Of a stretch of 64,000 bases of DNA, positions 48,394 to 60,921 are shown in pieces. Both the position numbers and the translations under genes were made by a program. Positions within the stretch are counted from its first letter, which is position 1. Each line of letters opens with the position of its first letter. Source of the stretch: Lobosporangium transversale. Taxonomy: Eukaryota > Mortierellomycota > Mortierellomycetes > Mortierellales > Mortierellaceae. Location: the NCBI RefSeq assembly GCF_002105155.1, contig NW_019029058.1, forward strand, positions 47,205 to 111,204, written 5' to 3'. The notes below the pieces were generated by a model. That model did no database searches. It was not told where the DNA came from and was given only the letters and a program-made list of their open reading frames with translations.

Positions 48394-51300
48394 ATGCTAC
48401 CCTCAATAAAGAGTTCCTGTCGTGTAGCGACAACAGTACTCGCGGTTACTGCTTGTATTCTTTCGTTGTCCTTTCTTTCTCCAGCTCAAGGTGGGTTTGC
48501 ATACATTTTTTCTCAATTTTCTGCTATATACCTTAATACCTCTACTAAATCAAACCAAACTCTTCATATATTTTTTCGTTATTTTTTGACACGACCCGTT
48601 TCTTTTTCTCTGTATTCTGGATAACTATTCATTTCAAAAAAAAAAAAAAAAAAAAAAAAAAATCGAATATGGGTCATTATCCATTCCAATAGCCCATTCA
48701 ACCACATCGCCAACGATCACACGCACTGAACATATTTTTGACGTGCATCATGAAATCTTGCCTAAGGATTATGTTGGTTCAAGTCCTTTACCTTCCCTTA
48801 GCAAACGCAGTGATACTTCATCTTCAATCTCCACTGTCACAAAGCATGATACCCTACGCATCCAATTTGTGGCCTACAACACTACCTTCCATCTTCACCT
48901 AGAACCCAATCTAGATTTAATCCACCCGGACTTAGACCTCAGCGATGACAATAGTGGTTTTTCACTGGACGAGATCATGGCGTTCAAAGGATTTGTTGTT
49001 GAGGACGAATACTTTTCAGACCATAAATGGAATCAAGCTGCCCGAACTACTTGGGCACAGAAGCGTTCAATTGAACATCATCTTGCCGAGGATGGAGTTT
49101 TGGGATGGGCTCGTATGTTGATCGAGCACGATCCGAAAAATAAGTAAGTCCTAACACACTTTTTATGAGAAAAAAAAAAAAACTGTGGGACGCAAATTTC
49201 CTTTTGTGCTCACACATTTAATTTTATCCACATTATTGTCAATCATAAAAAAAGTAATGCGCTAGTCATGCGAGGTGCATTTATGGCAAATGGTGAAACG
49301 TACCAGGTCACAACACAGGAACACTACCACCTCCAGAAGCGCTCGGATGATGCAGCGCCCCCACCACTATCATCATCCACCCCACTTTCATCTGCAGGAT
49401 CTGGCCTTGTTATCTTCCGGGACTCTGATCTCTATACACGATCAAGCAACATTCTCCGCCGGAAAAGAGGCTTAGCTCCAGAGGGTGATTCTTCATGTGG
49501 CTCAGAGATTTTATTCGATCGTAGCAGGAGAGCAGAAGCAGAGGCGGAAGCAGGAGTTGTTGGAGCGGAGCCGAAGCCGTTAATCCATGAGTATTATTAT
49601 CCACCAAATCTGACGACCTACATCCCAGACTTGAGTTCTTCATGGAGCGATGTGTGGAAAACGGGGTCCTTGCGTAAAAGAGATGTCGCAATTAACGTAG
49701 CAGGGCCTAACCCTGTTCCCGACGGATGTCCCACCTCTCGACTTGTGAACTATATGGTAAATTCTATAAGAAGTTTTAGGATTCAATCCTATTCAGTGTA
49801 AAAAAAAAAAAAAAAAAAAAAGTCTGTGAAACTTTTTTCTGATAATGTTTATCATTTCTGAACAAAAAAAAAAAAAAAAAAAAAAAATAGGGTGTCGCCG
49901 CAGATTGTACATATGTCCGCAACTATAAAGGTTCTGCTAATGCACGGAAACAAATCTTTTCAACATTTAACACGGTTTCAGCTATTTATGAGAGTACTTT
50001 CAATGTTGCGCTTGGAATTATTGCGCTCAATATCGTTCCGGACGGTTGCCCATCCACACCCGTGGAGGATGCGAAATGGAATCAGGACTGTTCAGATTCT
50101 TATTCGATAGATCTGCGATTGAGCGATTTCTCCAACTGGAGAGGGCAGGGCGACCGGTCTCGCGATGGAGCGGGATTGTGGCATTTGATGACGACCTGCA
50201 AATCTGGGCCCGTTGTCGGTATCGCATGGACCAAAGCCCTGTGTCAGGCAAAGACACAGACGCAAAACACAGATGGAAAACAACAATATACAGCGGGAGC
50301 TGCAGTCTCCTCGGCTGGGCCTCAGGAATGGATGGTCGTGGCACATGAGATCGGACATAATTTTGGGGCTGTTCATGATTGTAATCAACAGACATGTACT
50401 GCAGACAAGGCTGCGGGTTCATGCTGTCCCTTATCGTCATCTACCTGTGACGCCGGTGCGAAGTATATCATGAACCCTTCAGAGTCCACTCCCACGAAGA
50501 TTTTCTCGCCATGCAGTATCAAAGCTATCTGTCATACGCTCAAGAGTGGTGCAGGACAATGCCTAAAGCCTCCTGGTACACGTGTGACCCATAGTTCAGA
50601 GCCCAATATTTGTGGCAATGGGCTTAAGGAGGAAGGCGAGGAGTGCGATTGTGGATCTCCGGAGGACTGTGCCAAAGATCCTTGCTGCGATGGCACGACC
50701 TGCAAACTCAAGAATGGGGCTGTCTGTGATGACCTGAACGATGGTTGCTGCCTGAACTGTCAGATGCGCCCTCAAGGACATGTCTGTCGGCCAGCAATCT
50801 CAGAGTGTGATATTCAAGAAGTATGCTCAGGAACTAATGCATCATGCCCATCGGACGAGCGCGTCCCTAATCTGACACCCTGCAAGGGCTCCAAGAACGA
50901 GACAGGCCTCCAGTGTGCCAATGGATTGTGCACTTCCCGAGATCTGCAATGCAAACAGCAGGACAAGCATGGAAAGTTTAAGCAATGTAGCGCCTCCAAC
51001 ACCTGTGAATTGACCTGCAATGATCCTAGCGGCTCAGCATTAAGCTGTATTCAGGTTCAAGGCACATACTTCGTGGATGGCTCCCCTTGCGGGTTTGGAG
51101 GAACATGTAATGCTGGTACTTGTGAGTATACTGGCGGCGTGAACAGTGTCCTAGATTGGATCAAGGGCAACTTGTTGATTTTTGTCCCTGTGGCAGCAAT
51201 TGTTGGACTTTTCTTTCTTTGCTGCATTTGGAGCTGCTGCTGTGCAGGATGCTATAACCGCAGGCGGCAACAACGCCTGCAAGGTAAACCGCAGAGGCTA

Positions 51301-51567
51301 AACTCAACTGGATATCAGTACAGCTCATTTGCACCTCCGCCAGGAAATCCACCTGGTTATCCTCCGCCTCAACAATACCCAATGGCTCCAATGGGCTCGA
51401 TGGTTCCGCCTACGCCTTCATACCAAGGCGGGTATCCTCAGCAGCCCCAGCCCCAGCCAACAGGCTTTACCTATCATTCGAATGCCAGTTCTAACCCCAA
51501 TAATCCGTTCGGTAACCATAACGCGCTACCAAATCAGCAAAGACCGCAGCAATCTGGATATATTTAA
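48394..51567 (+). CDS. ADAM-type membrane metalloprotease (reprolysin, disintegrin domain)
   Basis: Zinc endopeptidase anchored in the plasma membrane that can shed surface proteins. Four exons: 48394..48490, 48693..49143, 49255..49756 and 49891..51567. They give 2727 nt, 908 residues. A signal peptide occupies exon 1 (residues 1-32). The prodomain runs to a dibasic site (SLRKRD, about 322). The metalloprotease domain contains the full zinc motif HEIGHNFGAVH at about 502-512, then a Met-turn-like YIMNPSES. Next come a disintegrin domain (NICGNGLKEEGEECDCGSPE) and a Cys-rich region. A transmembrane span (about 777-800, NLLIFVPVAAIVGLFFL) is followed by a run of Cys and a cytosolic tail rich in Pro, Tyr and Gln. 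The intron before exon 4 holds two A runs right up to its AATAG acceptor. The domain call is very secure; the substrate is unknown. Confidence 0.95.
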
Positions 51568-51717
51568 ATAAGGGGGGGAAAGAAAAAAAGAAAAAAAAAA
51601 ACTTTTACAGTTGATGTTTTGTATTATAGAGAAAGCACGTCTTCCAGCCAAATTAAACATAATAAATAATATTTATTAGAAAAAGTTATAATGCAATTTT
51701 TTTTTTTTTTTTTTTTT

Positions 51718-54547
51718 TTAGTGGCGATCTTTGGAATTGCGTATCAAAGACAAAAAGACCTCTTCTAAACTTGTTTGAGCAATACCCCATTGCTTGACTT
51801 TGCCTTGTGCTTGGAACCTCTCAAGCATCGCAGTCAAATCAGCCATGTGTCCAATGGCTTGCATTGGGATACCAAACACCATCATACCACCAGACTGATC
51901 TAGGAGCGTTGATTCTGGCATGATGGAGCGGATAGTATCCGTCAACTCTTGTTCCAATTCTTTTTGTGTTGGAATGTTTCGAATATTGGAAGGTTGTTGG
52001 CCGTTCACATTATTGTTGGTATTTGAACCAGGGCCTTGATTTGTAGGAATGTAGTTACCGAGAGCCAACTCGACACGGTATCCGTTTCCAAACTTATTCT
52101 TTAGGCGTGTAGTATTTCCAATAGCCTTAAGATGGCCTGCTACCATGATGGCAACCTTATCACCAAGGGCATCAGCCTCTTCCATAGAATGGGTTGTCAA
52201 CAGGATGGAGCGACCACGTTTAAATTGAGCCAAGAATGTCCAGACATGCCGACGATGGACAGGGTCCATACCTGTGGTCGGCTCGTCCAAGATTAGGACG
52301 TCCGGATCACCAATCGTAGAGATAATTGTTGATAGGCGACGCTTCATCCCTCCTGAGAGTCTGCCCGCCATTGTGTTGCGGTCTTTCCAAAGTTGAACAG
52401 CCTCTAATCGTGAGCGGATCCAGCTAGGTTTTTCACGAACATTCTCCTTAACGGATTCCATCTTGTTGGTTGATTCGACCAAGGCCTCTGAAGGCAAGTC
52501 TTTGATGCCAGCGTAGAGTTGCATATGTTCCCAGCAGGTCAAATCATTGAACAATACATCATGTTGGGGACAAACACCCATGGAGGCTCGGATCCCTTGC
52601 ATATCCGTTTGGATGGAGCGATTAAATAAGAATGCGTCCCCAGAGGTCGGGCCCGTGACGCCGTAGAGCATTTGCATCGTTGTTGATTTCCCTGCACCAT
52701 TCTGACCCAGGAGTGCAAACAGTTCATCGGGCTCGGTCACTAGGTTCAAGCGATCAACTGCTGTGTTGACTATTTTGGCGGCGCGCCGACGCTTTCGGCA
52801 GCAACAACAGCACAGACACAAGAACAGGCTCTTGAGGAAGCCAGCTCCATTGCTGATATAAACTTTGGTAAGGTTTGAGATTCGGATTGCGACCTTGGTT
52901 TGACAGTGGACAGCTCGCTCTCGTTCTGCAATCACATCACTATCTTCGTCAGGTGGCGGTTGGCCCTGGTATGGGATCATTCGTTGAGCATCAGCTGACT
53001 GCTGGCGAGTTAGACCAGCGTTGCCACCATAGCGAATGATCTTGAAGAGATGGGCAATGCTACCAAAATAGAAGAAGAGGCCACGTCGATGACCGTGTTC
53101 GTTTGGGATAACTTGATCGAAATAAAGTGTCAACAATGCGGCAAGTAAAATGTTCCCACCATATAATCCCAGTAATAAGTACGGTTGAGGAAGCAATGTC
53201 TGATAAGAGGGCTGCATCTGTTCATAATTTGTCAAGTTTGCAAAGTGGAACCCTGGCCCTGTAGTGACGTTGCCGGTCATATAATCGACAGAGTTCAGTG
53301 AGACAGCTGAGATCTGTCCCCAAAGGGTGGCGTGGTGCATGAATGGTAGGAAAAAACCCAAGATCCACCTATAAGCGCGTGGCGGTGGAAGCTCGATACC
53401 ATCGACAGCACTGATGTAGGCGCTCGTGTCGACCCAGAGGCCAACCCAGGAGCCCGTCGCTATTATAGGGACAACGACCAAGACTAGGACCACAAGTGCA
53501 AAACCGAAAGCCATGGCAGTTCCTGTCTTTTGACAAAAGGTGGTGATCCAAAACCCAAGCATGGTCATTCCGTATGCCAATAGCGTAAACATGAGCCAGA
53601 GAACGAACCAGTTGGTGTTGGTGAAGAAAGTCATTTGAAATGCATATCCAAGCACGACCATGACAGCTCCTTGGATCATGGGCATAATCCAACCAGTCAG
53701 CCATTGAGCGCTCCAATAGACCACATAGCTTAAACCCATCATCTGCATAGCTTCTTTGCATTTGGTTTCCTTCTCGCGGGATACCCGAAGCATAGCCATG
53801 ATCATCGTGATGCTGGCAGGAAGAGCCATCAAGTTAGCCAGCAGGTTTGAGATATCATCCTGTGAAGTGTAGCCGTTCTTGGAGCCTGCAGTTGGGAATG
53901 ACTTCAGCGAGTAGTCTAGATCAGCCTGTTTGTGCTCCGGATCCATGAAGGTCATAAGAGCCTCATCCATGCCTCGAATCATATTGGGGAGTAGTGCTCC
54001 ATAAGGATCATCATGACTAGATATACGATTATAACCAGCCTCTCGACTATATTTGTATCCAGGGACTGTTGACATATTGGTTGCATGTGTTGTATTGTAA
54101 TAAACTTGATAGGTCCAGTGAATTGGTCCATCTGTAGCACCTGTGGGTATCTCTTTGGTAAAAACGACGCCTGTTACACACATAAATAAAAGTAGAAAAG
54201 AAGCAAAAAAAAAAAAAAAAAAAAAAAAAATTGTGAGCAACGGAGAGATTGTACATGAATATCTTATTTCATTTTTGCATTTGCTCTTCCTCCATACCAA
54301 GTTGAATGGTATCAGGATGCTGGAGTGAATAGTCGTAGATGAATTGGTCAGAGGGCATAGGGACAATGCCCATATTCTCCTTGGGGACACTGCTCATGTC
54401 CTGCCAGACTTGAGGTTCGATTTTGAGAGCGGCTTTGGTGCGAGCCTCGTTCTTGGTCTGGAAGTAACCCATGATTTGATTTGTTTCTGAGTTTGACGGA
54501 GCAAATACTAAGGTCATGCAAGCATTTGACAATGGCTCAGGCTACAG

Positions 54548-54578
<31 letters not shown>

Positions 54579-54981
54579 TGTGTGAATCTTCAATTGTCAC
54601 TTGTCAAAAATAAATAAACTTTACCTGACATTGGTGAATACCATCCATCGCCCACGTCTGGACAGCATTGTCGGCAGATTTGACTTGGCCGTTATCGGAG
54701 ACATAGGCTTTCTGTACGCCAAAGGTGACACCCATCACCAGCAGCGGTAGCACAATCACCTGCAAAAGGGTAGCTTTCCAATACCGAAGTAAGAGGATGC
54801 AATTCAAACGACAGACTACACCCAACTGGCGAAAGGCACGACCCAAAGCAGATGAGGCACGTGGGGATGCATAGATCACTGGATGAGATGCTGTGCGTGG
54901 TTTGTGGTTGTGGCTTTCGTTATGCTCTGGTGGATGAGGACTGCTAGGTTGAGCAGGGAGACTGGATGGTGGCGGTGTCAT
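51718..54981 (-). CDS. ABC transporter, ABCA-type half transporter
   Basis: Membrane transporter powered by ATP; ABCA proteins move lipids across membranes. Three exons: 54625..54981, 54298..54541 and 51718..54170. They give 3054 nt, 1017 residues with one membrane domain and one nucleotide-binding domain, so it is half the size of animal ABCA1. A first span lies near residues 70-90 (ATLLQVIVLPLLVMGVTFGV). A large loop follows, then about five or six further spans (ITMIMAMLRV..., WFVLWLMFTLLAYGMTMLGF, FALVVLVLVVVPIIATGSWV). The NBD has Walker A GQNGAGKST (about 687), signature LSGGMKRRLS (about 803) and Walker B VLILDEPTTGMDP (about 820), then an H-loop THS. A Cys cluster next to basic residues (LCLCCCCCRKRRR, about 645) precedes the NBD and could be lipid-modified. 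It is convergent with the ADAM gene, 150 bp apart. Confidence 0.95.
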
Positions 54982-55471
54982 GCTTATGACCGTAGGTGTC
55001 CAGTGACTCGTGAGCTATAATTTATAGTACAATACTTCTTTGGATAATAATGGAGGTATCAATGCTATAGGGGGTGGTATATATAACCAAGATGACCGCA
55101 GAGATTTGCCGTAACCTTGTGGATGAAAAGAAAAGAAAGAAAGCAAAAAAGAAAGAGGGAGGAGAAAAGAAATGAGGATGAGAGCTGTACCTTTTTATGT
55201 CTTTTGAAGTGTAGAGCCTCAGTCTGTCAGAGTATCGAAGATCTTGTATGTTTGCCAATGTGGGAAAGCATAATTGATGCAGGCTGTTGGCATGTCGCAA
55301 AATAAAGCAATCTCCGCGTCACCAAGAAAACACGTTTCTTTATGATAATGATAATGATAATGATAATGATAACGACGAATGTCGACAAAGTCTTCAGCCT
55401 ACACTATATGTCGTTACTATCCTAGAGGGCCTCTCATACCGATGAGAACCAGGCATAGCTGTAGCTTAGGG

Positions 55472-55505
<34 letters not shown>

Positions 55506-56023
55506 GTATAGATGGGTTTGTCCCGTTGATCTGATCGCTTGGGCTTAATTGGGAGTGTTTAGGGTTTATTTATTATAGTGAGCAAGATACATATTAGAAA
55601 TTAAGGCTTGGCGTGTATTCTTGGCAACAATGCTTTGTGTTGCTTTGGCTGTTTCTACGAGCATGGACGGTGCTCTCATAACAACCCATCGCCGCACTTT
55701 TCTCCCGTCCGCTTTGTCATCGTCCCACTTATTGATATGAGTCAAATTTTTCGACAGCTACTTAGACATGAGAGAAGCACAATGGGCTCTGCACAATGAT
55801 AAAGGAAGAGGACCTTTTCTTCTTATGATTCTCTGGAAGGAATAAGGTTGTAGGTTAAATTGTCTTGCTCTAAATATATTTCGACTTTGTAGCCACCAAC
55901 TTCAGCCATGATGGCTCTCCTCTCACTTTAATCCATCCATGACTCTAAATATTAAGGTACCTTGATGAATATTTTCATGTTTAGTGACATTGGAAATATA
56001 AACAGCTTTTCAATAGTGTTCCT

Positions 56024-56057
<34 letters not shown>

Positions 56058-57666
56058 AGCTAAATACGATTTCCCCATTCCAAGCCCTTCTTTACTCCAG
56101 CTCCCCTCTATCTTCTCCATTCGAGCCTCATAAAAAGATTGATGAGTCGAACTAGGGATGGCAGCCGAAAGCACCCGTCCATAAACTCGTAAGGGCCCTA
56201 TCCCTATATAAATATATATATTTATATATTTTTCTGGTTGTGATTTTAGATTTTAGGCGAAATAGCTGTCATTAAGTGGTTCATATGATATTATCCTGTT
56301 TCTTGAGTGAATTAAGAAAGAAAATAAGAGTACATTTTGTCAATTTGATACTTTGCCCATATTTATCTTTTCAGCTGCGCATATTATTGCTCGTATGCGC
56401 TCTTATGGATCATACTGTGGTTCCAGTAGTACCATATGGCTCTGAATTGACTGCATTCATGACCTATTCCAACAGAGAGAGGAATTAAGTGATATGGTAG
56501 TACACGCATCCAAGTGCAGAATAGAAGGCTTGAAAAGAACAGCGAAGGCAGGAAGCAAAGGATCCTCAAAAGGTAGCTATAAGAAAGTAATCAGTTTCGA
56601 TCCCCTATTTTGTAGTTTAAGAGCCGTGTAAAAAGACCATATATTGTCTCTTTTCTTCTGCGATTCGGAGGTAACACGGAATGGTAGGACAGTTTCATCA
56701 TTTTCTTGATTGATTTCTTTTATCAAGGCAGCCTTTTCATTCGCCTGCTTTCTTTTATCCTTATGATCTGAGATGGAACGGAGGCAGGGAAAGTAGAATG
56801 GTCACTTTTGGAAGGGTAAAGAACACATTTACTCAAAAAAAAAAAAAAAAAAAAAAAAAACTGCAGATAAAACATAGGGAATGATTAAAGAGCGCCTACG
56901 CAATGGTGCCTACACAATGGTGCACGCATATTTACAAAAAAAACCATACTTAGCGGCTTTACCTTTATAAAGGAAGGGTAAAAATAGAAGAGAAGGGTAA
57001 TGGACGTTCGAAATGGGACGTGAGAAGAAGTAGCACTTTGGTTCTCCTTCAGAACTCAGTTCCTCGTCAGATGGATTTTCGATCCGGGCTGGCGCTTCGC
57101 GACGATACGAACAGAAGTGTAGTGTAAGGAGTGAAGGGATGGTCTGGGTACAAGTGTAAAAGTGTGAGGTAGAGTTATGGTAGTTTAGACAAAAAAAAAA
57201 AAAAAAAAAAAGCACCAAAGAAATGAACGCATTTTAAATCTCTGGCATATCGCAGGGCACAGACCATGTTTCTCAATTGAAAACCAACGCGAATGAACAC
57301 ATGGCACAGAAATATTTTTCGTCTTAGTTTCTGTCAATTATATTTATTGTACACATGTATCGGTGGTTGAAGAAGCTCACTATTTAGGTCTGGTCATCAT
57401 TGAAAGGGCAAAAGCGTAATTATTGAAAAAAAATAAAAAATAAAAATAAAATAAAATAAATAGCGGACAAGGAAAGGGTAAAAGTGCAAAAAAAAAATGA
57501 ATTTATTATCAGGCCCGTGGTTAGGCTCGCGATGCAACTGCCACATTTTTCACAAAGTTATAGATAAATATTTACATTAGGAACTGAAGGAAGTAATCCA
57601 CGAAAAAAATCCATTTCGCTATCAGAACATCTTAATTATCTCCTTCCTCTCTTTTCCCCCTCTCTC
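54982..57666. other. 2.7-kb gene-poor region
   Basis: Contains the ABCA promoter, a (GATAAT)n microsatellite (55341-55373), T runs (about 55473-55504 and 56027-56056), A runs (about 56836-56860 and 57192-57211) and a TATA-like palindromic AT tract near 56203-56230. Short frames such as 56910..57218 (-) have no recognised domain, although that one includes the polar stretch ARIENPSDEELSSEGEPK. No gene supported. Confidence 0.5.
55341..55373. repeat. (ATGATA)n microsatellite
   Basis: About five copies of a 6-bp unit, upstream of the ABCA gene. Confidence 0.93.
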
Positions 57667-60600
57667 TTAAGATACGACGCTCAAAAAGTGTGAAGCAGAA
57701 GGCAGTTCACGGCGCATAGTCTGAGCGCGACGACTGAGCGAGTCCGAAAGATATGGCTCTACAGCCTTGGAAAGCTCGTCTTCCTCAGATGCTCGGTGAC
57801 CATATTCCGTCTCTGTCTCGTATTTGTCGTTGATGCTAGGATACTGCCCGGCGATGGCACGGCGCACTATATCATCTTCGCTTTCGAAACCGTTCTTCTG
57901 GACCTTGTGATTAAGACTAACATTAACATAGCCGGCCTCATTGCTGTGGTCGGAAACCTTCAGATGGGCTCTTCTGAAGTTAATTTCGTTCTTAGCTGCG
58001 CTGCTGTTATCACCATCATAATCGAATGCGAATCTCTTGTTGCTCTTCTTGTTACTATAGCTGCTGTTGCCCTTATTGAGACGATGCTTCAAAGTAACTG
58101 CTTGGGGCCCCAGACTCCCCTCCTTTTCGAAGATAGCATTGCTAGTCATGTCCTCATGTAGCGTATGATCCTCTATGTACGTGCTATCATCGTCATTGAT
58201 GCCATTGCGCTGGCTTTTAATCAGGATATCGACGACGAAATGGATAATGGCAAACGTGGTGCTGACGACCGAAATGACAGCTGGGTGGCGGAAGAACCTT
58301 CCAAGGGATGCTTGAGCTGATGGAGAGACCATGGTGTTAGTCCAAGATGCAGCTGCGGTTGGTGAAGAAGCAGAAGCCACATTGAGTAAGGGAGAGGGCA
58401 ACAGGTTCTTTTGCATTCGCCTAGTTTTGGGCCCTTTGGTCAGATGAGGGGTAGGCTCAATCGGCTTAACTGTACCGTCACTATACAGCATGAATGTTTG
58501 ATCACGCCAATCGACTGTTGATCCTGCAACAGCATAGGCGAATAAGGGTAAAGCCGCTAACTCGCGCCCACACCACGCCATTAAAAAGCCACGAAGATTG
58601 TCCATTTTTTCGCCCGAGAGAGCCTGGTAAATGGTCAGGTCCACCAAAAACCATGTAACGATATGGAATGCTAGGAAATTGAGGACATGAATGTTCCACA
58701 GCATATTAAAGCCATAGGACGCGATCAATCCGCAACCTATCATTTCAGTAAGCGGCTCCAAGAAAGTAGAGACAGTAACCATGTATTTACGGATGCGGGT
58801 CCAGCGGGCACGCCTTAAGAAGTAATCAGAAGGAGAAATGGAGCCTAATGACTGATAGGCAAGATCACCAGTCATCTCATGTTTATACCCCATCTTGAAG
58901 ATGGCTGTAGCCAACATGTTATCCTCAGCCATGTAGCGTCCAAAGGCAGCAAGACCACCAACCTTGTTCAGGTCCGAGCGCCTAAACAAATTAGACTTGC
59001 CAACTACACATGATGCCAGCCTTGTCCAATTGATGAAGAGGTACATCTTGGCATGCACTGTATTCAAGAACATGAGCTCTAGTTCTGACCCCAGAGTCTG
59101 AGGTCTAACGCCATATGGCAAATGATGTACAAGACCCACGTCAGGCCTCATCATCATATCGACAGATCTGCCCATGCAACCAGGACCAACGTATACATTA
59201 GAGTCACAGATCCAGACAATATCGTACTTGGCAGTCTCGTATGATCGAATCATATTATTGACCTTGGGATTCATACCCACAATCTCCTCCCCTGCAACAT
59301 AATGAGATCGTGAAGATAGATAGGGGAAAGAACAGTTGTGTTAGGGTGAGGTCATGAAGTGAGTACAAAAAAAAGGGTGATGACCCCGATAGTTAACACC
59401 TGTGCCACCACCATGCCATGCACAGACACACAATAAACATAGACAGTGCATAAATCAATTAAAGTAATTGTACAAAAGGATGAACGCGAATTGTTGTCGT
59501 CCTCAACCCCTTTATTGATTGAACGATCACGTTCCGGAGGGGTTTCCAACGAAGTTTAGTTTGGAATAGACCATAATAATTTTCTCTCCTTTCTCCTTTT
59601 CCAGTAACCGTTTGTCATTGAACCCTGTGAGAAGACAGGATCACATTCCTTTAAAGAAAAAAAAAAAATCAGCCCACTTTTCTTGTTTTCTTGCATATTA
59701 TCACGATCTTGTTGGTATTGATAAAAAAACAAGTTAAACTGTAACAATTCAATTGTTGCGAGGACTGCCCAGAGCCAAGCAGATGAACTAGCTTCTCTCC
59801 CTCATTATTCACCCCCCTTTTACATTCTGCACGTTCACGCTAGGAAACAATGTTGATTGCAATAGTTTCTTTTGTTTCTAGTGAGCTCACGAGCCCATGC
59901 ACCGACCACGTTTATACTTTTTCCATCAAGTAAGGATCAAGGACCAGCTGATGTTAGACAAAGCCTGGCCAGTGAAATGTCCACGCTCTTGTTGCTTATG
60001 TTACTCACACACAGAGAGCACTGTCGACGAAGCATAAAATGTTAAAAACGTTGTTGCGGCAAGACGAGGTTGGCGCATGTAAGGAATTCAGTGGTGGATT
60101 GGACAATTTTGAACGGAGGACAGAAGAAAAAAAAAAATGGAAGCATATTCATGTTCATGTCCGTCCATGTCCATGTGGAGTGAGAAAGATACAACACAGA
60201 AACTCAAACTCAAAAATCCAAAACCCAAACGCAAACAAACTCGAATTTGATGATGCCTCTCTTTTTTTTTTTTTTTTTTTTTTTTTTCATAATTCGGCCA
60301 TACCAATGATAAGACGGGCATCAACCTTTGGGTACTGTTTCATAAGGGCCTCAACGGCTGTAATGGCTGGATCGCCTGGGTTGGCAACAGAAAAGATGAT
60401 TTCAAAACATGGGTAGTCCTGTTCAAAGCTAGAAGCCAAATTTTTATACATGTTGCAATCAACGCCACGAAGGGGACGGATGATGGATACGCCTGGAGCC
60501 TCATCTACACTCATTTGCGAGGATAAGGATGGCTTGAACCTTCCATATCTTGATCGGCTATGAGTGGCCAGTCATTGAAATTTGCCATTGTAGGAATATT

Positions 60601-60921
60601 TCCAGCATTTTGGCATGTTTTTGATTAGTTTCCTTCGAACGTTATCCAGAAAAATTCAATCGCGCCCTCGACACGAGGAAAGATCACAATTGGGCGTTGC
60701 AGTTTCATATCCATTTATATTTCTTGTCACTACTGTCATTACACAACAATCTCCTCATTCCCATTTCACCATTGCAAAAAAGTTGGAAAGGAATGTTACC
60801 TAAGGGTAATGGCGACAACTGCAGCAATGCAGGAAAAGAGCCAGACCAAAAGAGAGAGTACCATACAGAAGAGTTGCAAATTGGAGTATCGCTCCCAAAC
60901 CGAGGGAAAGGATTGAATCAT
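57667..60921 (-). CDS. ceramide glucosyltransferase (GT21)
   Basis: Transfers glucose from UDP-glucose to ceramide to make glucosylceramide, at Golgi/ER membranes. Three exons: 60800..60921, 60304..60557 and 57667..59291. They give 2001 nt, 666 residues. Exon 1 is short; its Met at 60921 opens a 40-codon frame with the N-terminal anchor (MVLSLLVWLFSCIAAVVAIT), in phase with exon 2 (GVSIIRPLRGVDCNMYKNLA). Catalytic motifs seen: D155-x-N157 in VWICDSNVYVGPG, the acidic pair in GRYMAEDNM (about 248-249), and RRARWTRIRKY (about 285-295), the counterpart of the family's (Q/R)xxRW. Several C-terminal hydrophobic spans follow (VLNFLAFHIVTWFLVDL, ELAALPLFAYAVAG). The last 200 residues are a polar, probably cytosolic tail, longer than in animal enzymes. 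Two ACGCGT boxes lie about 385-400 bp upstream. Confidence 0.93.
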
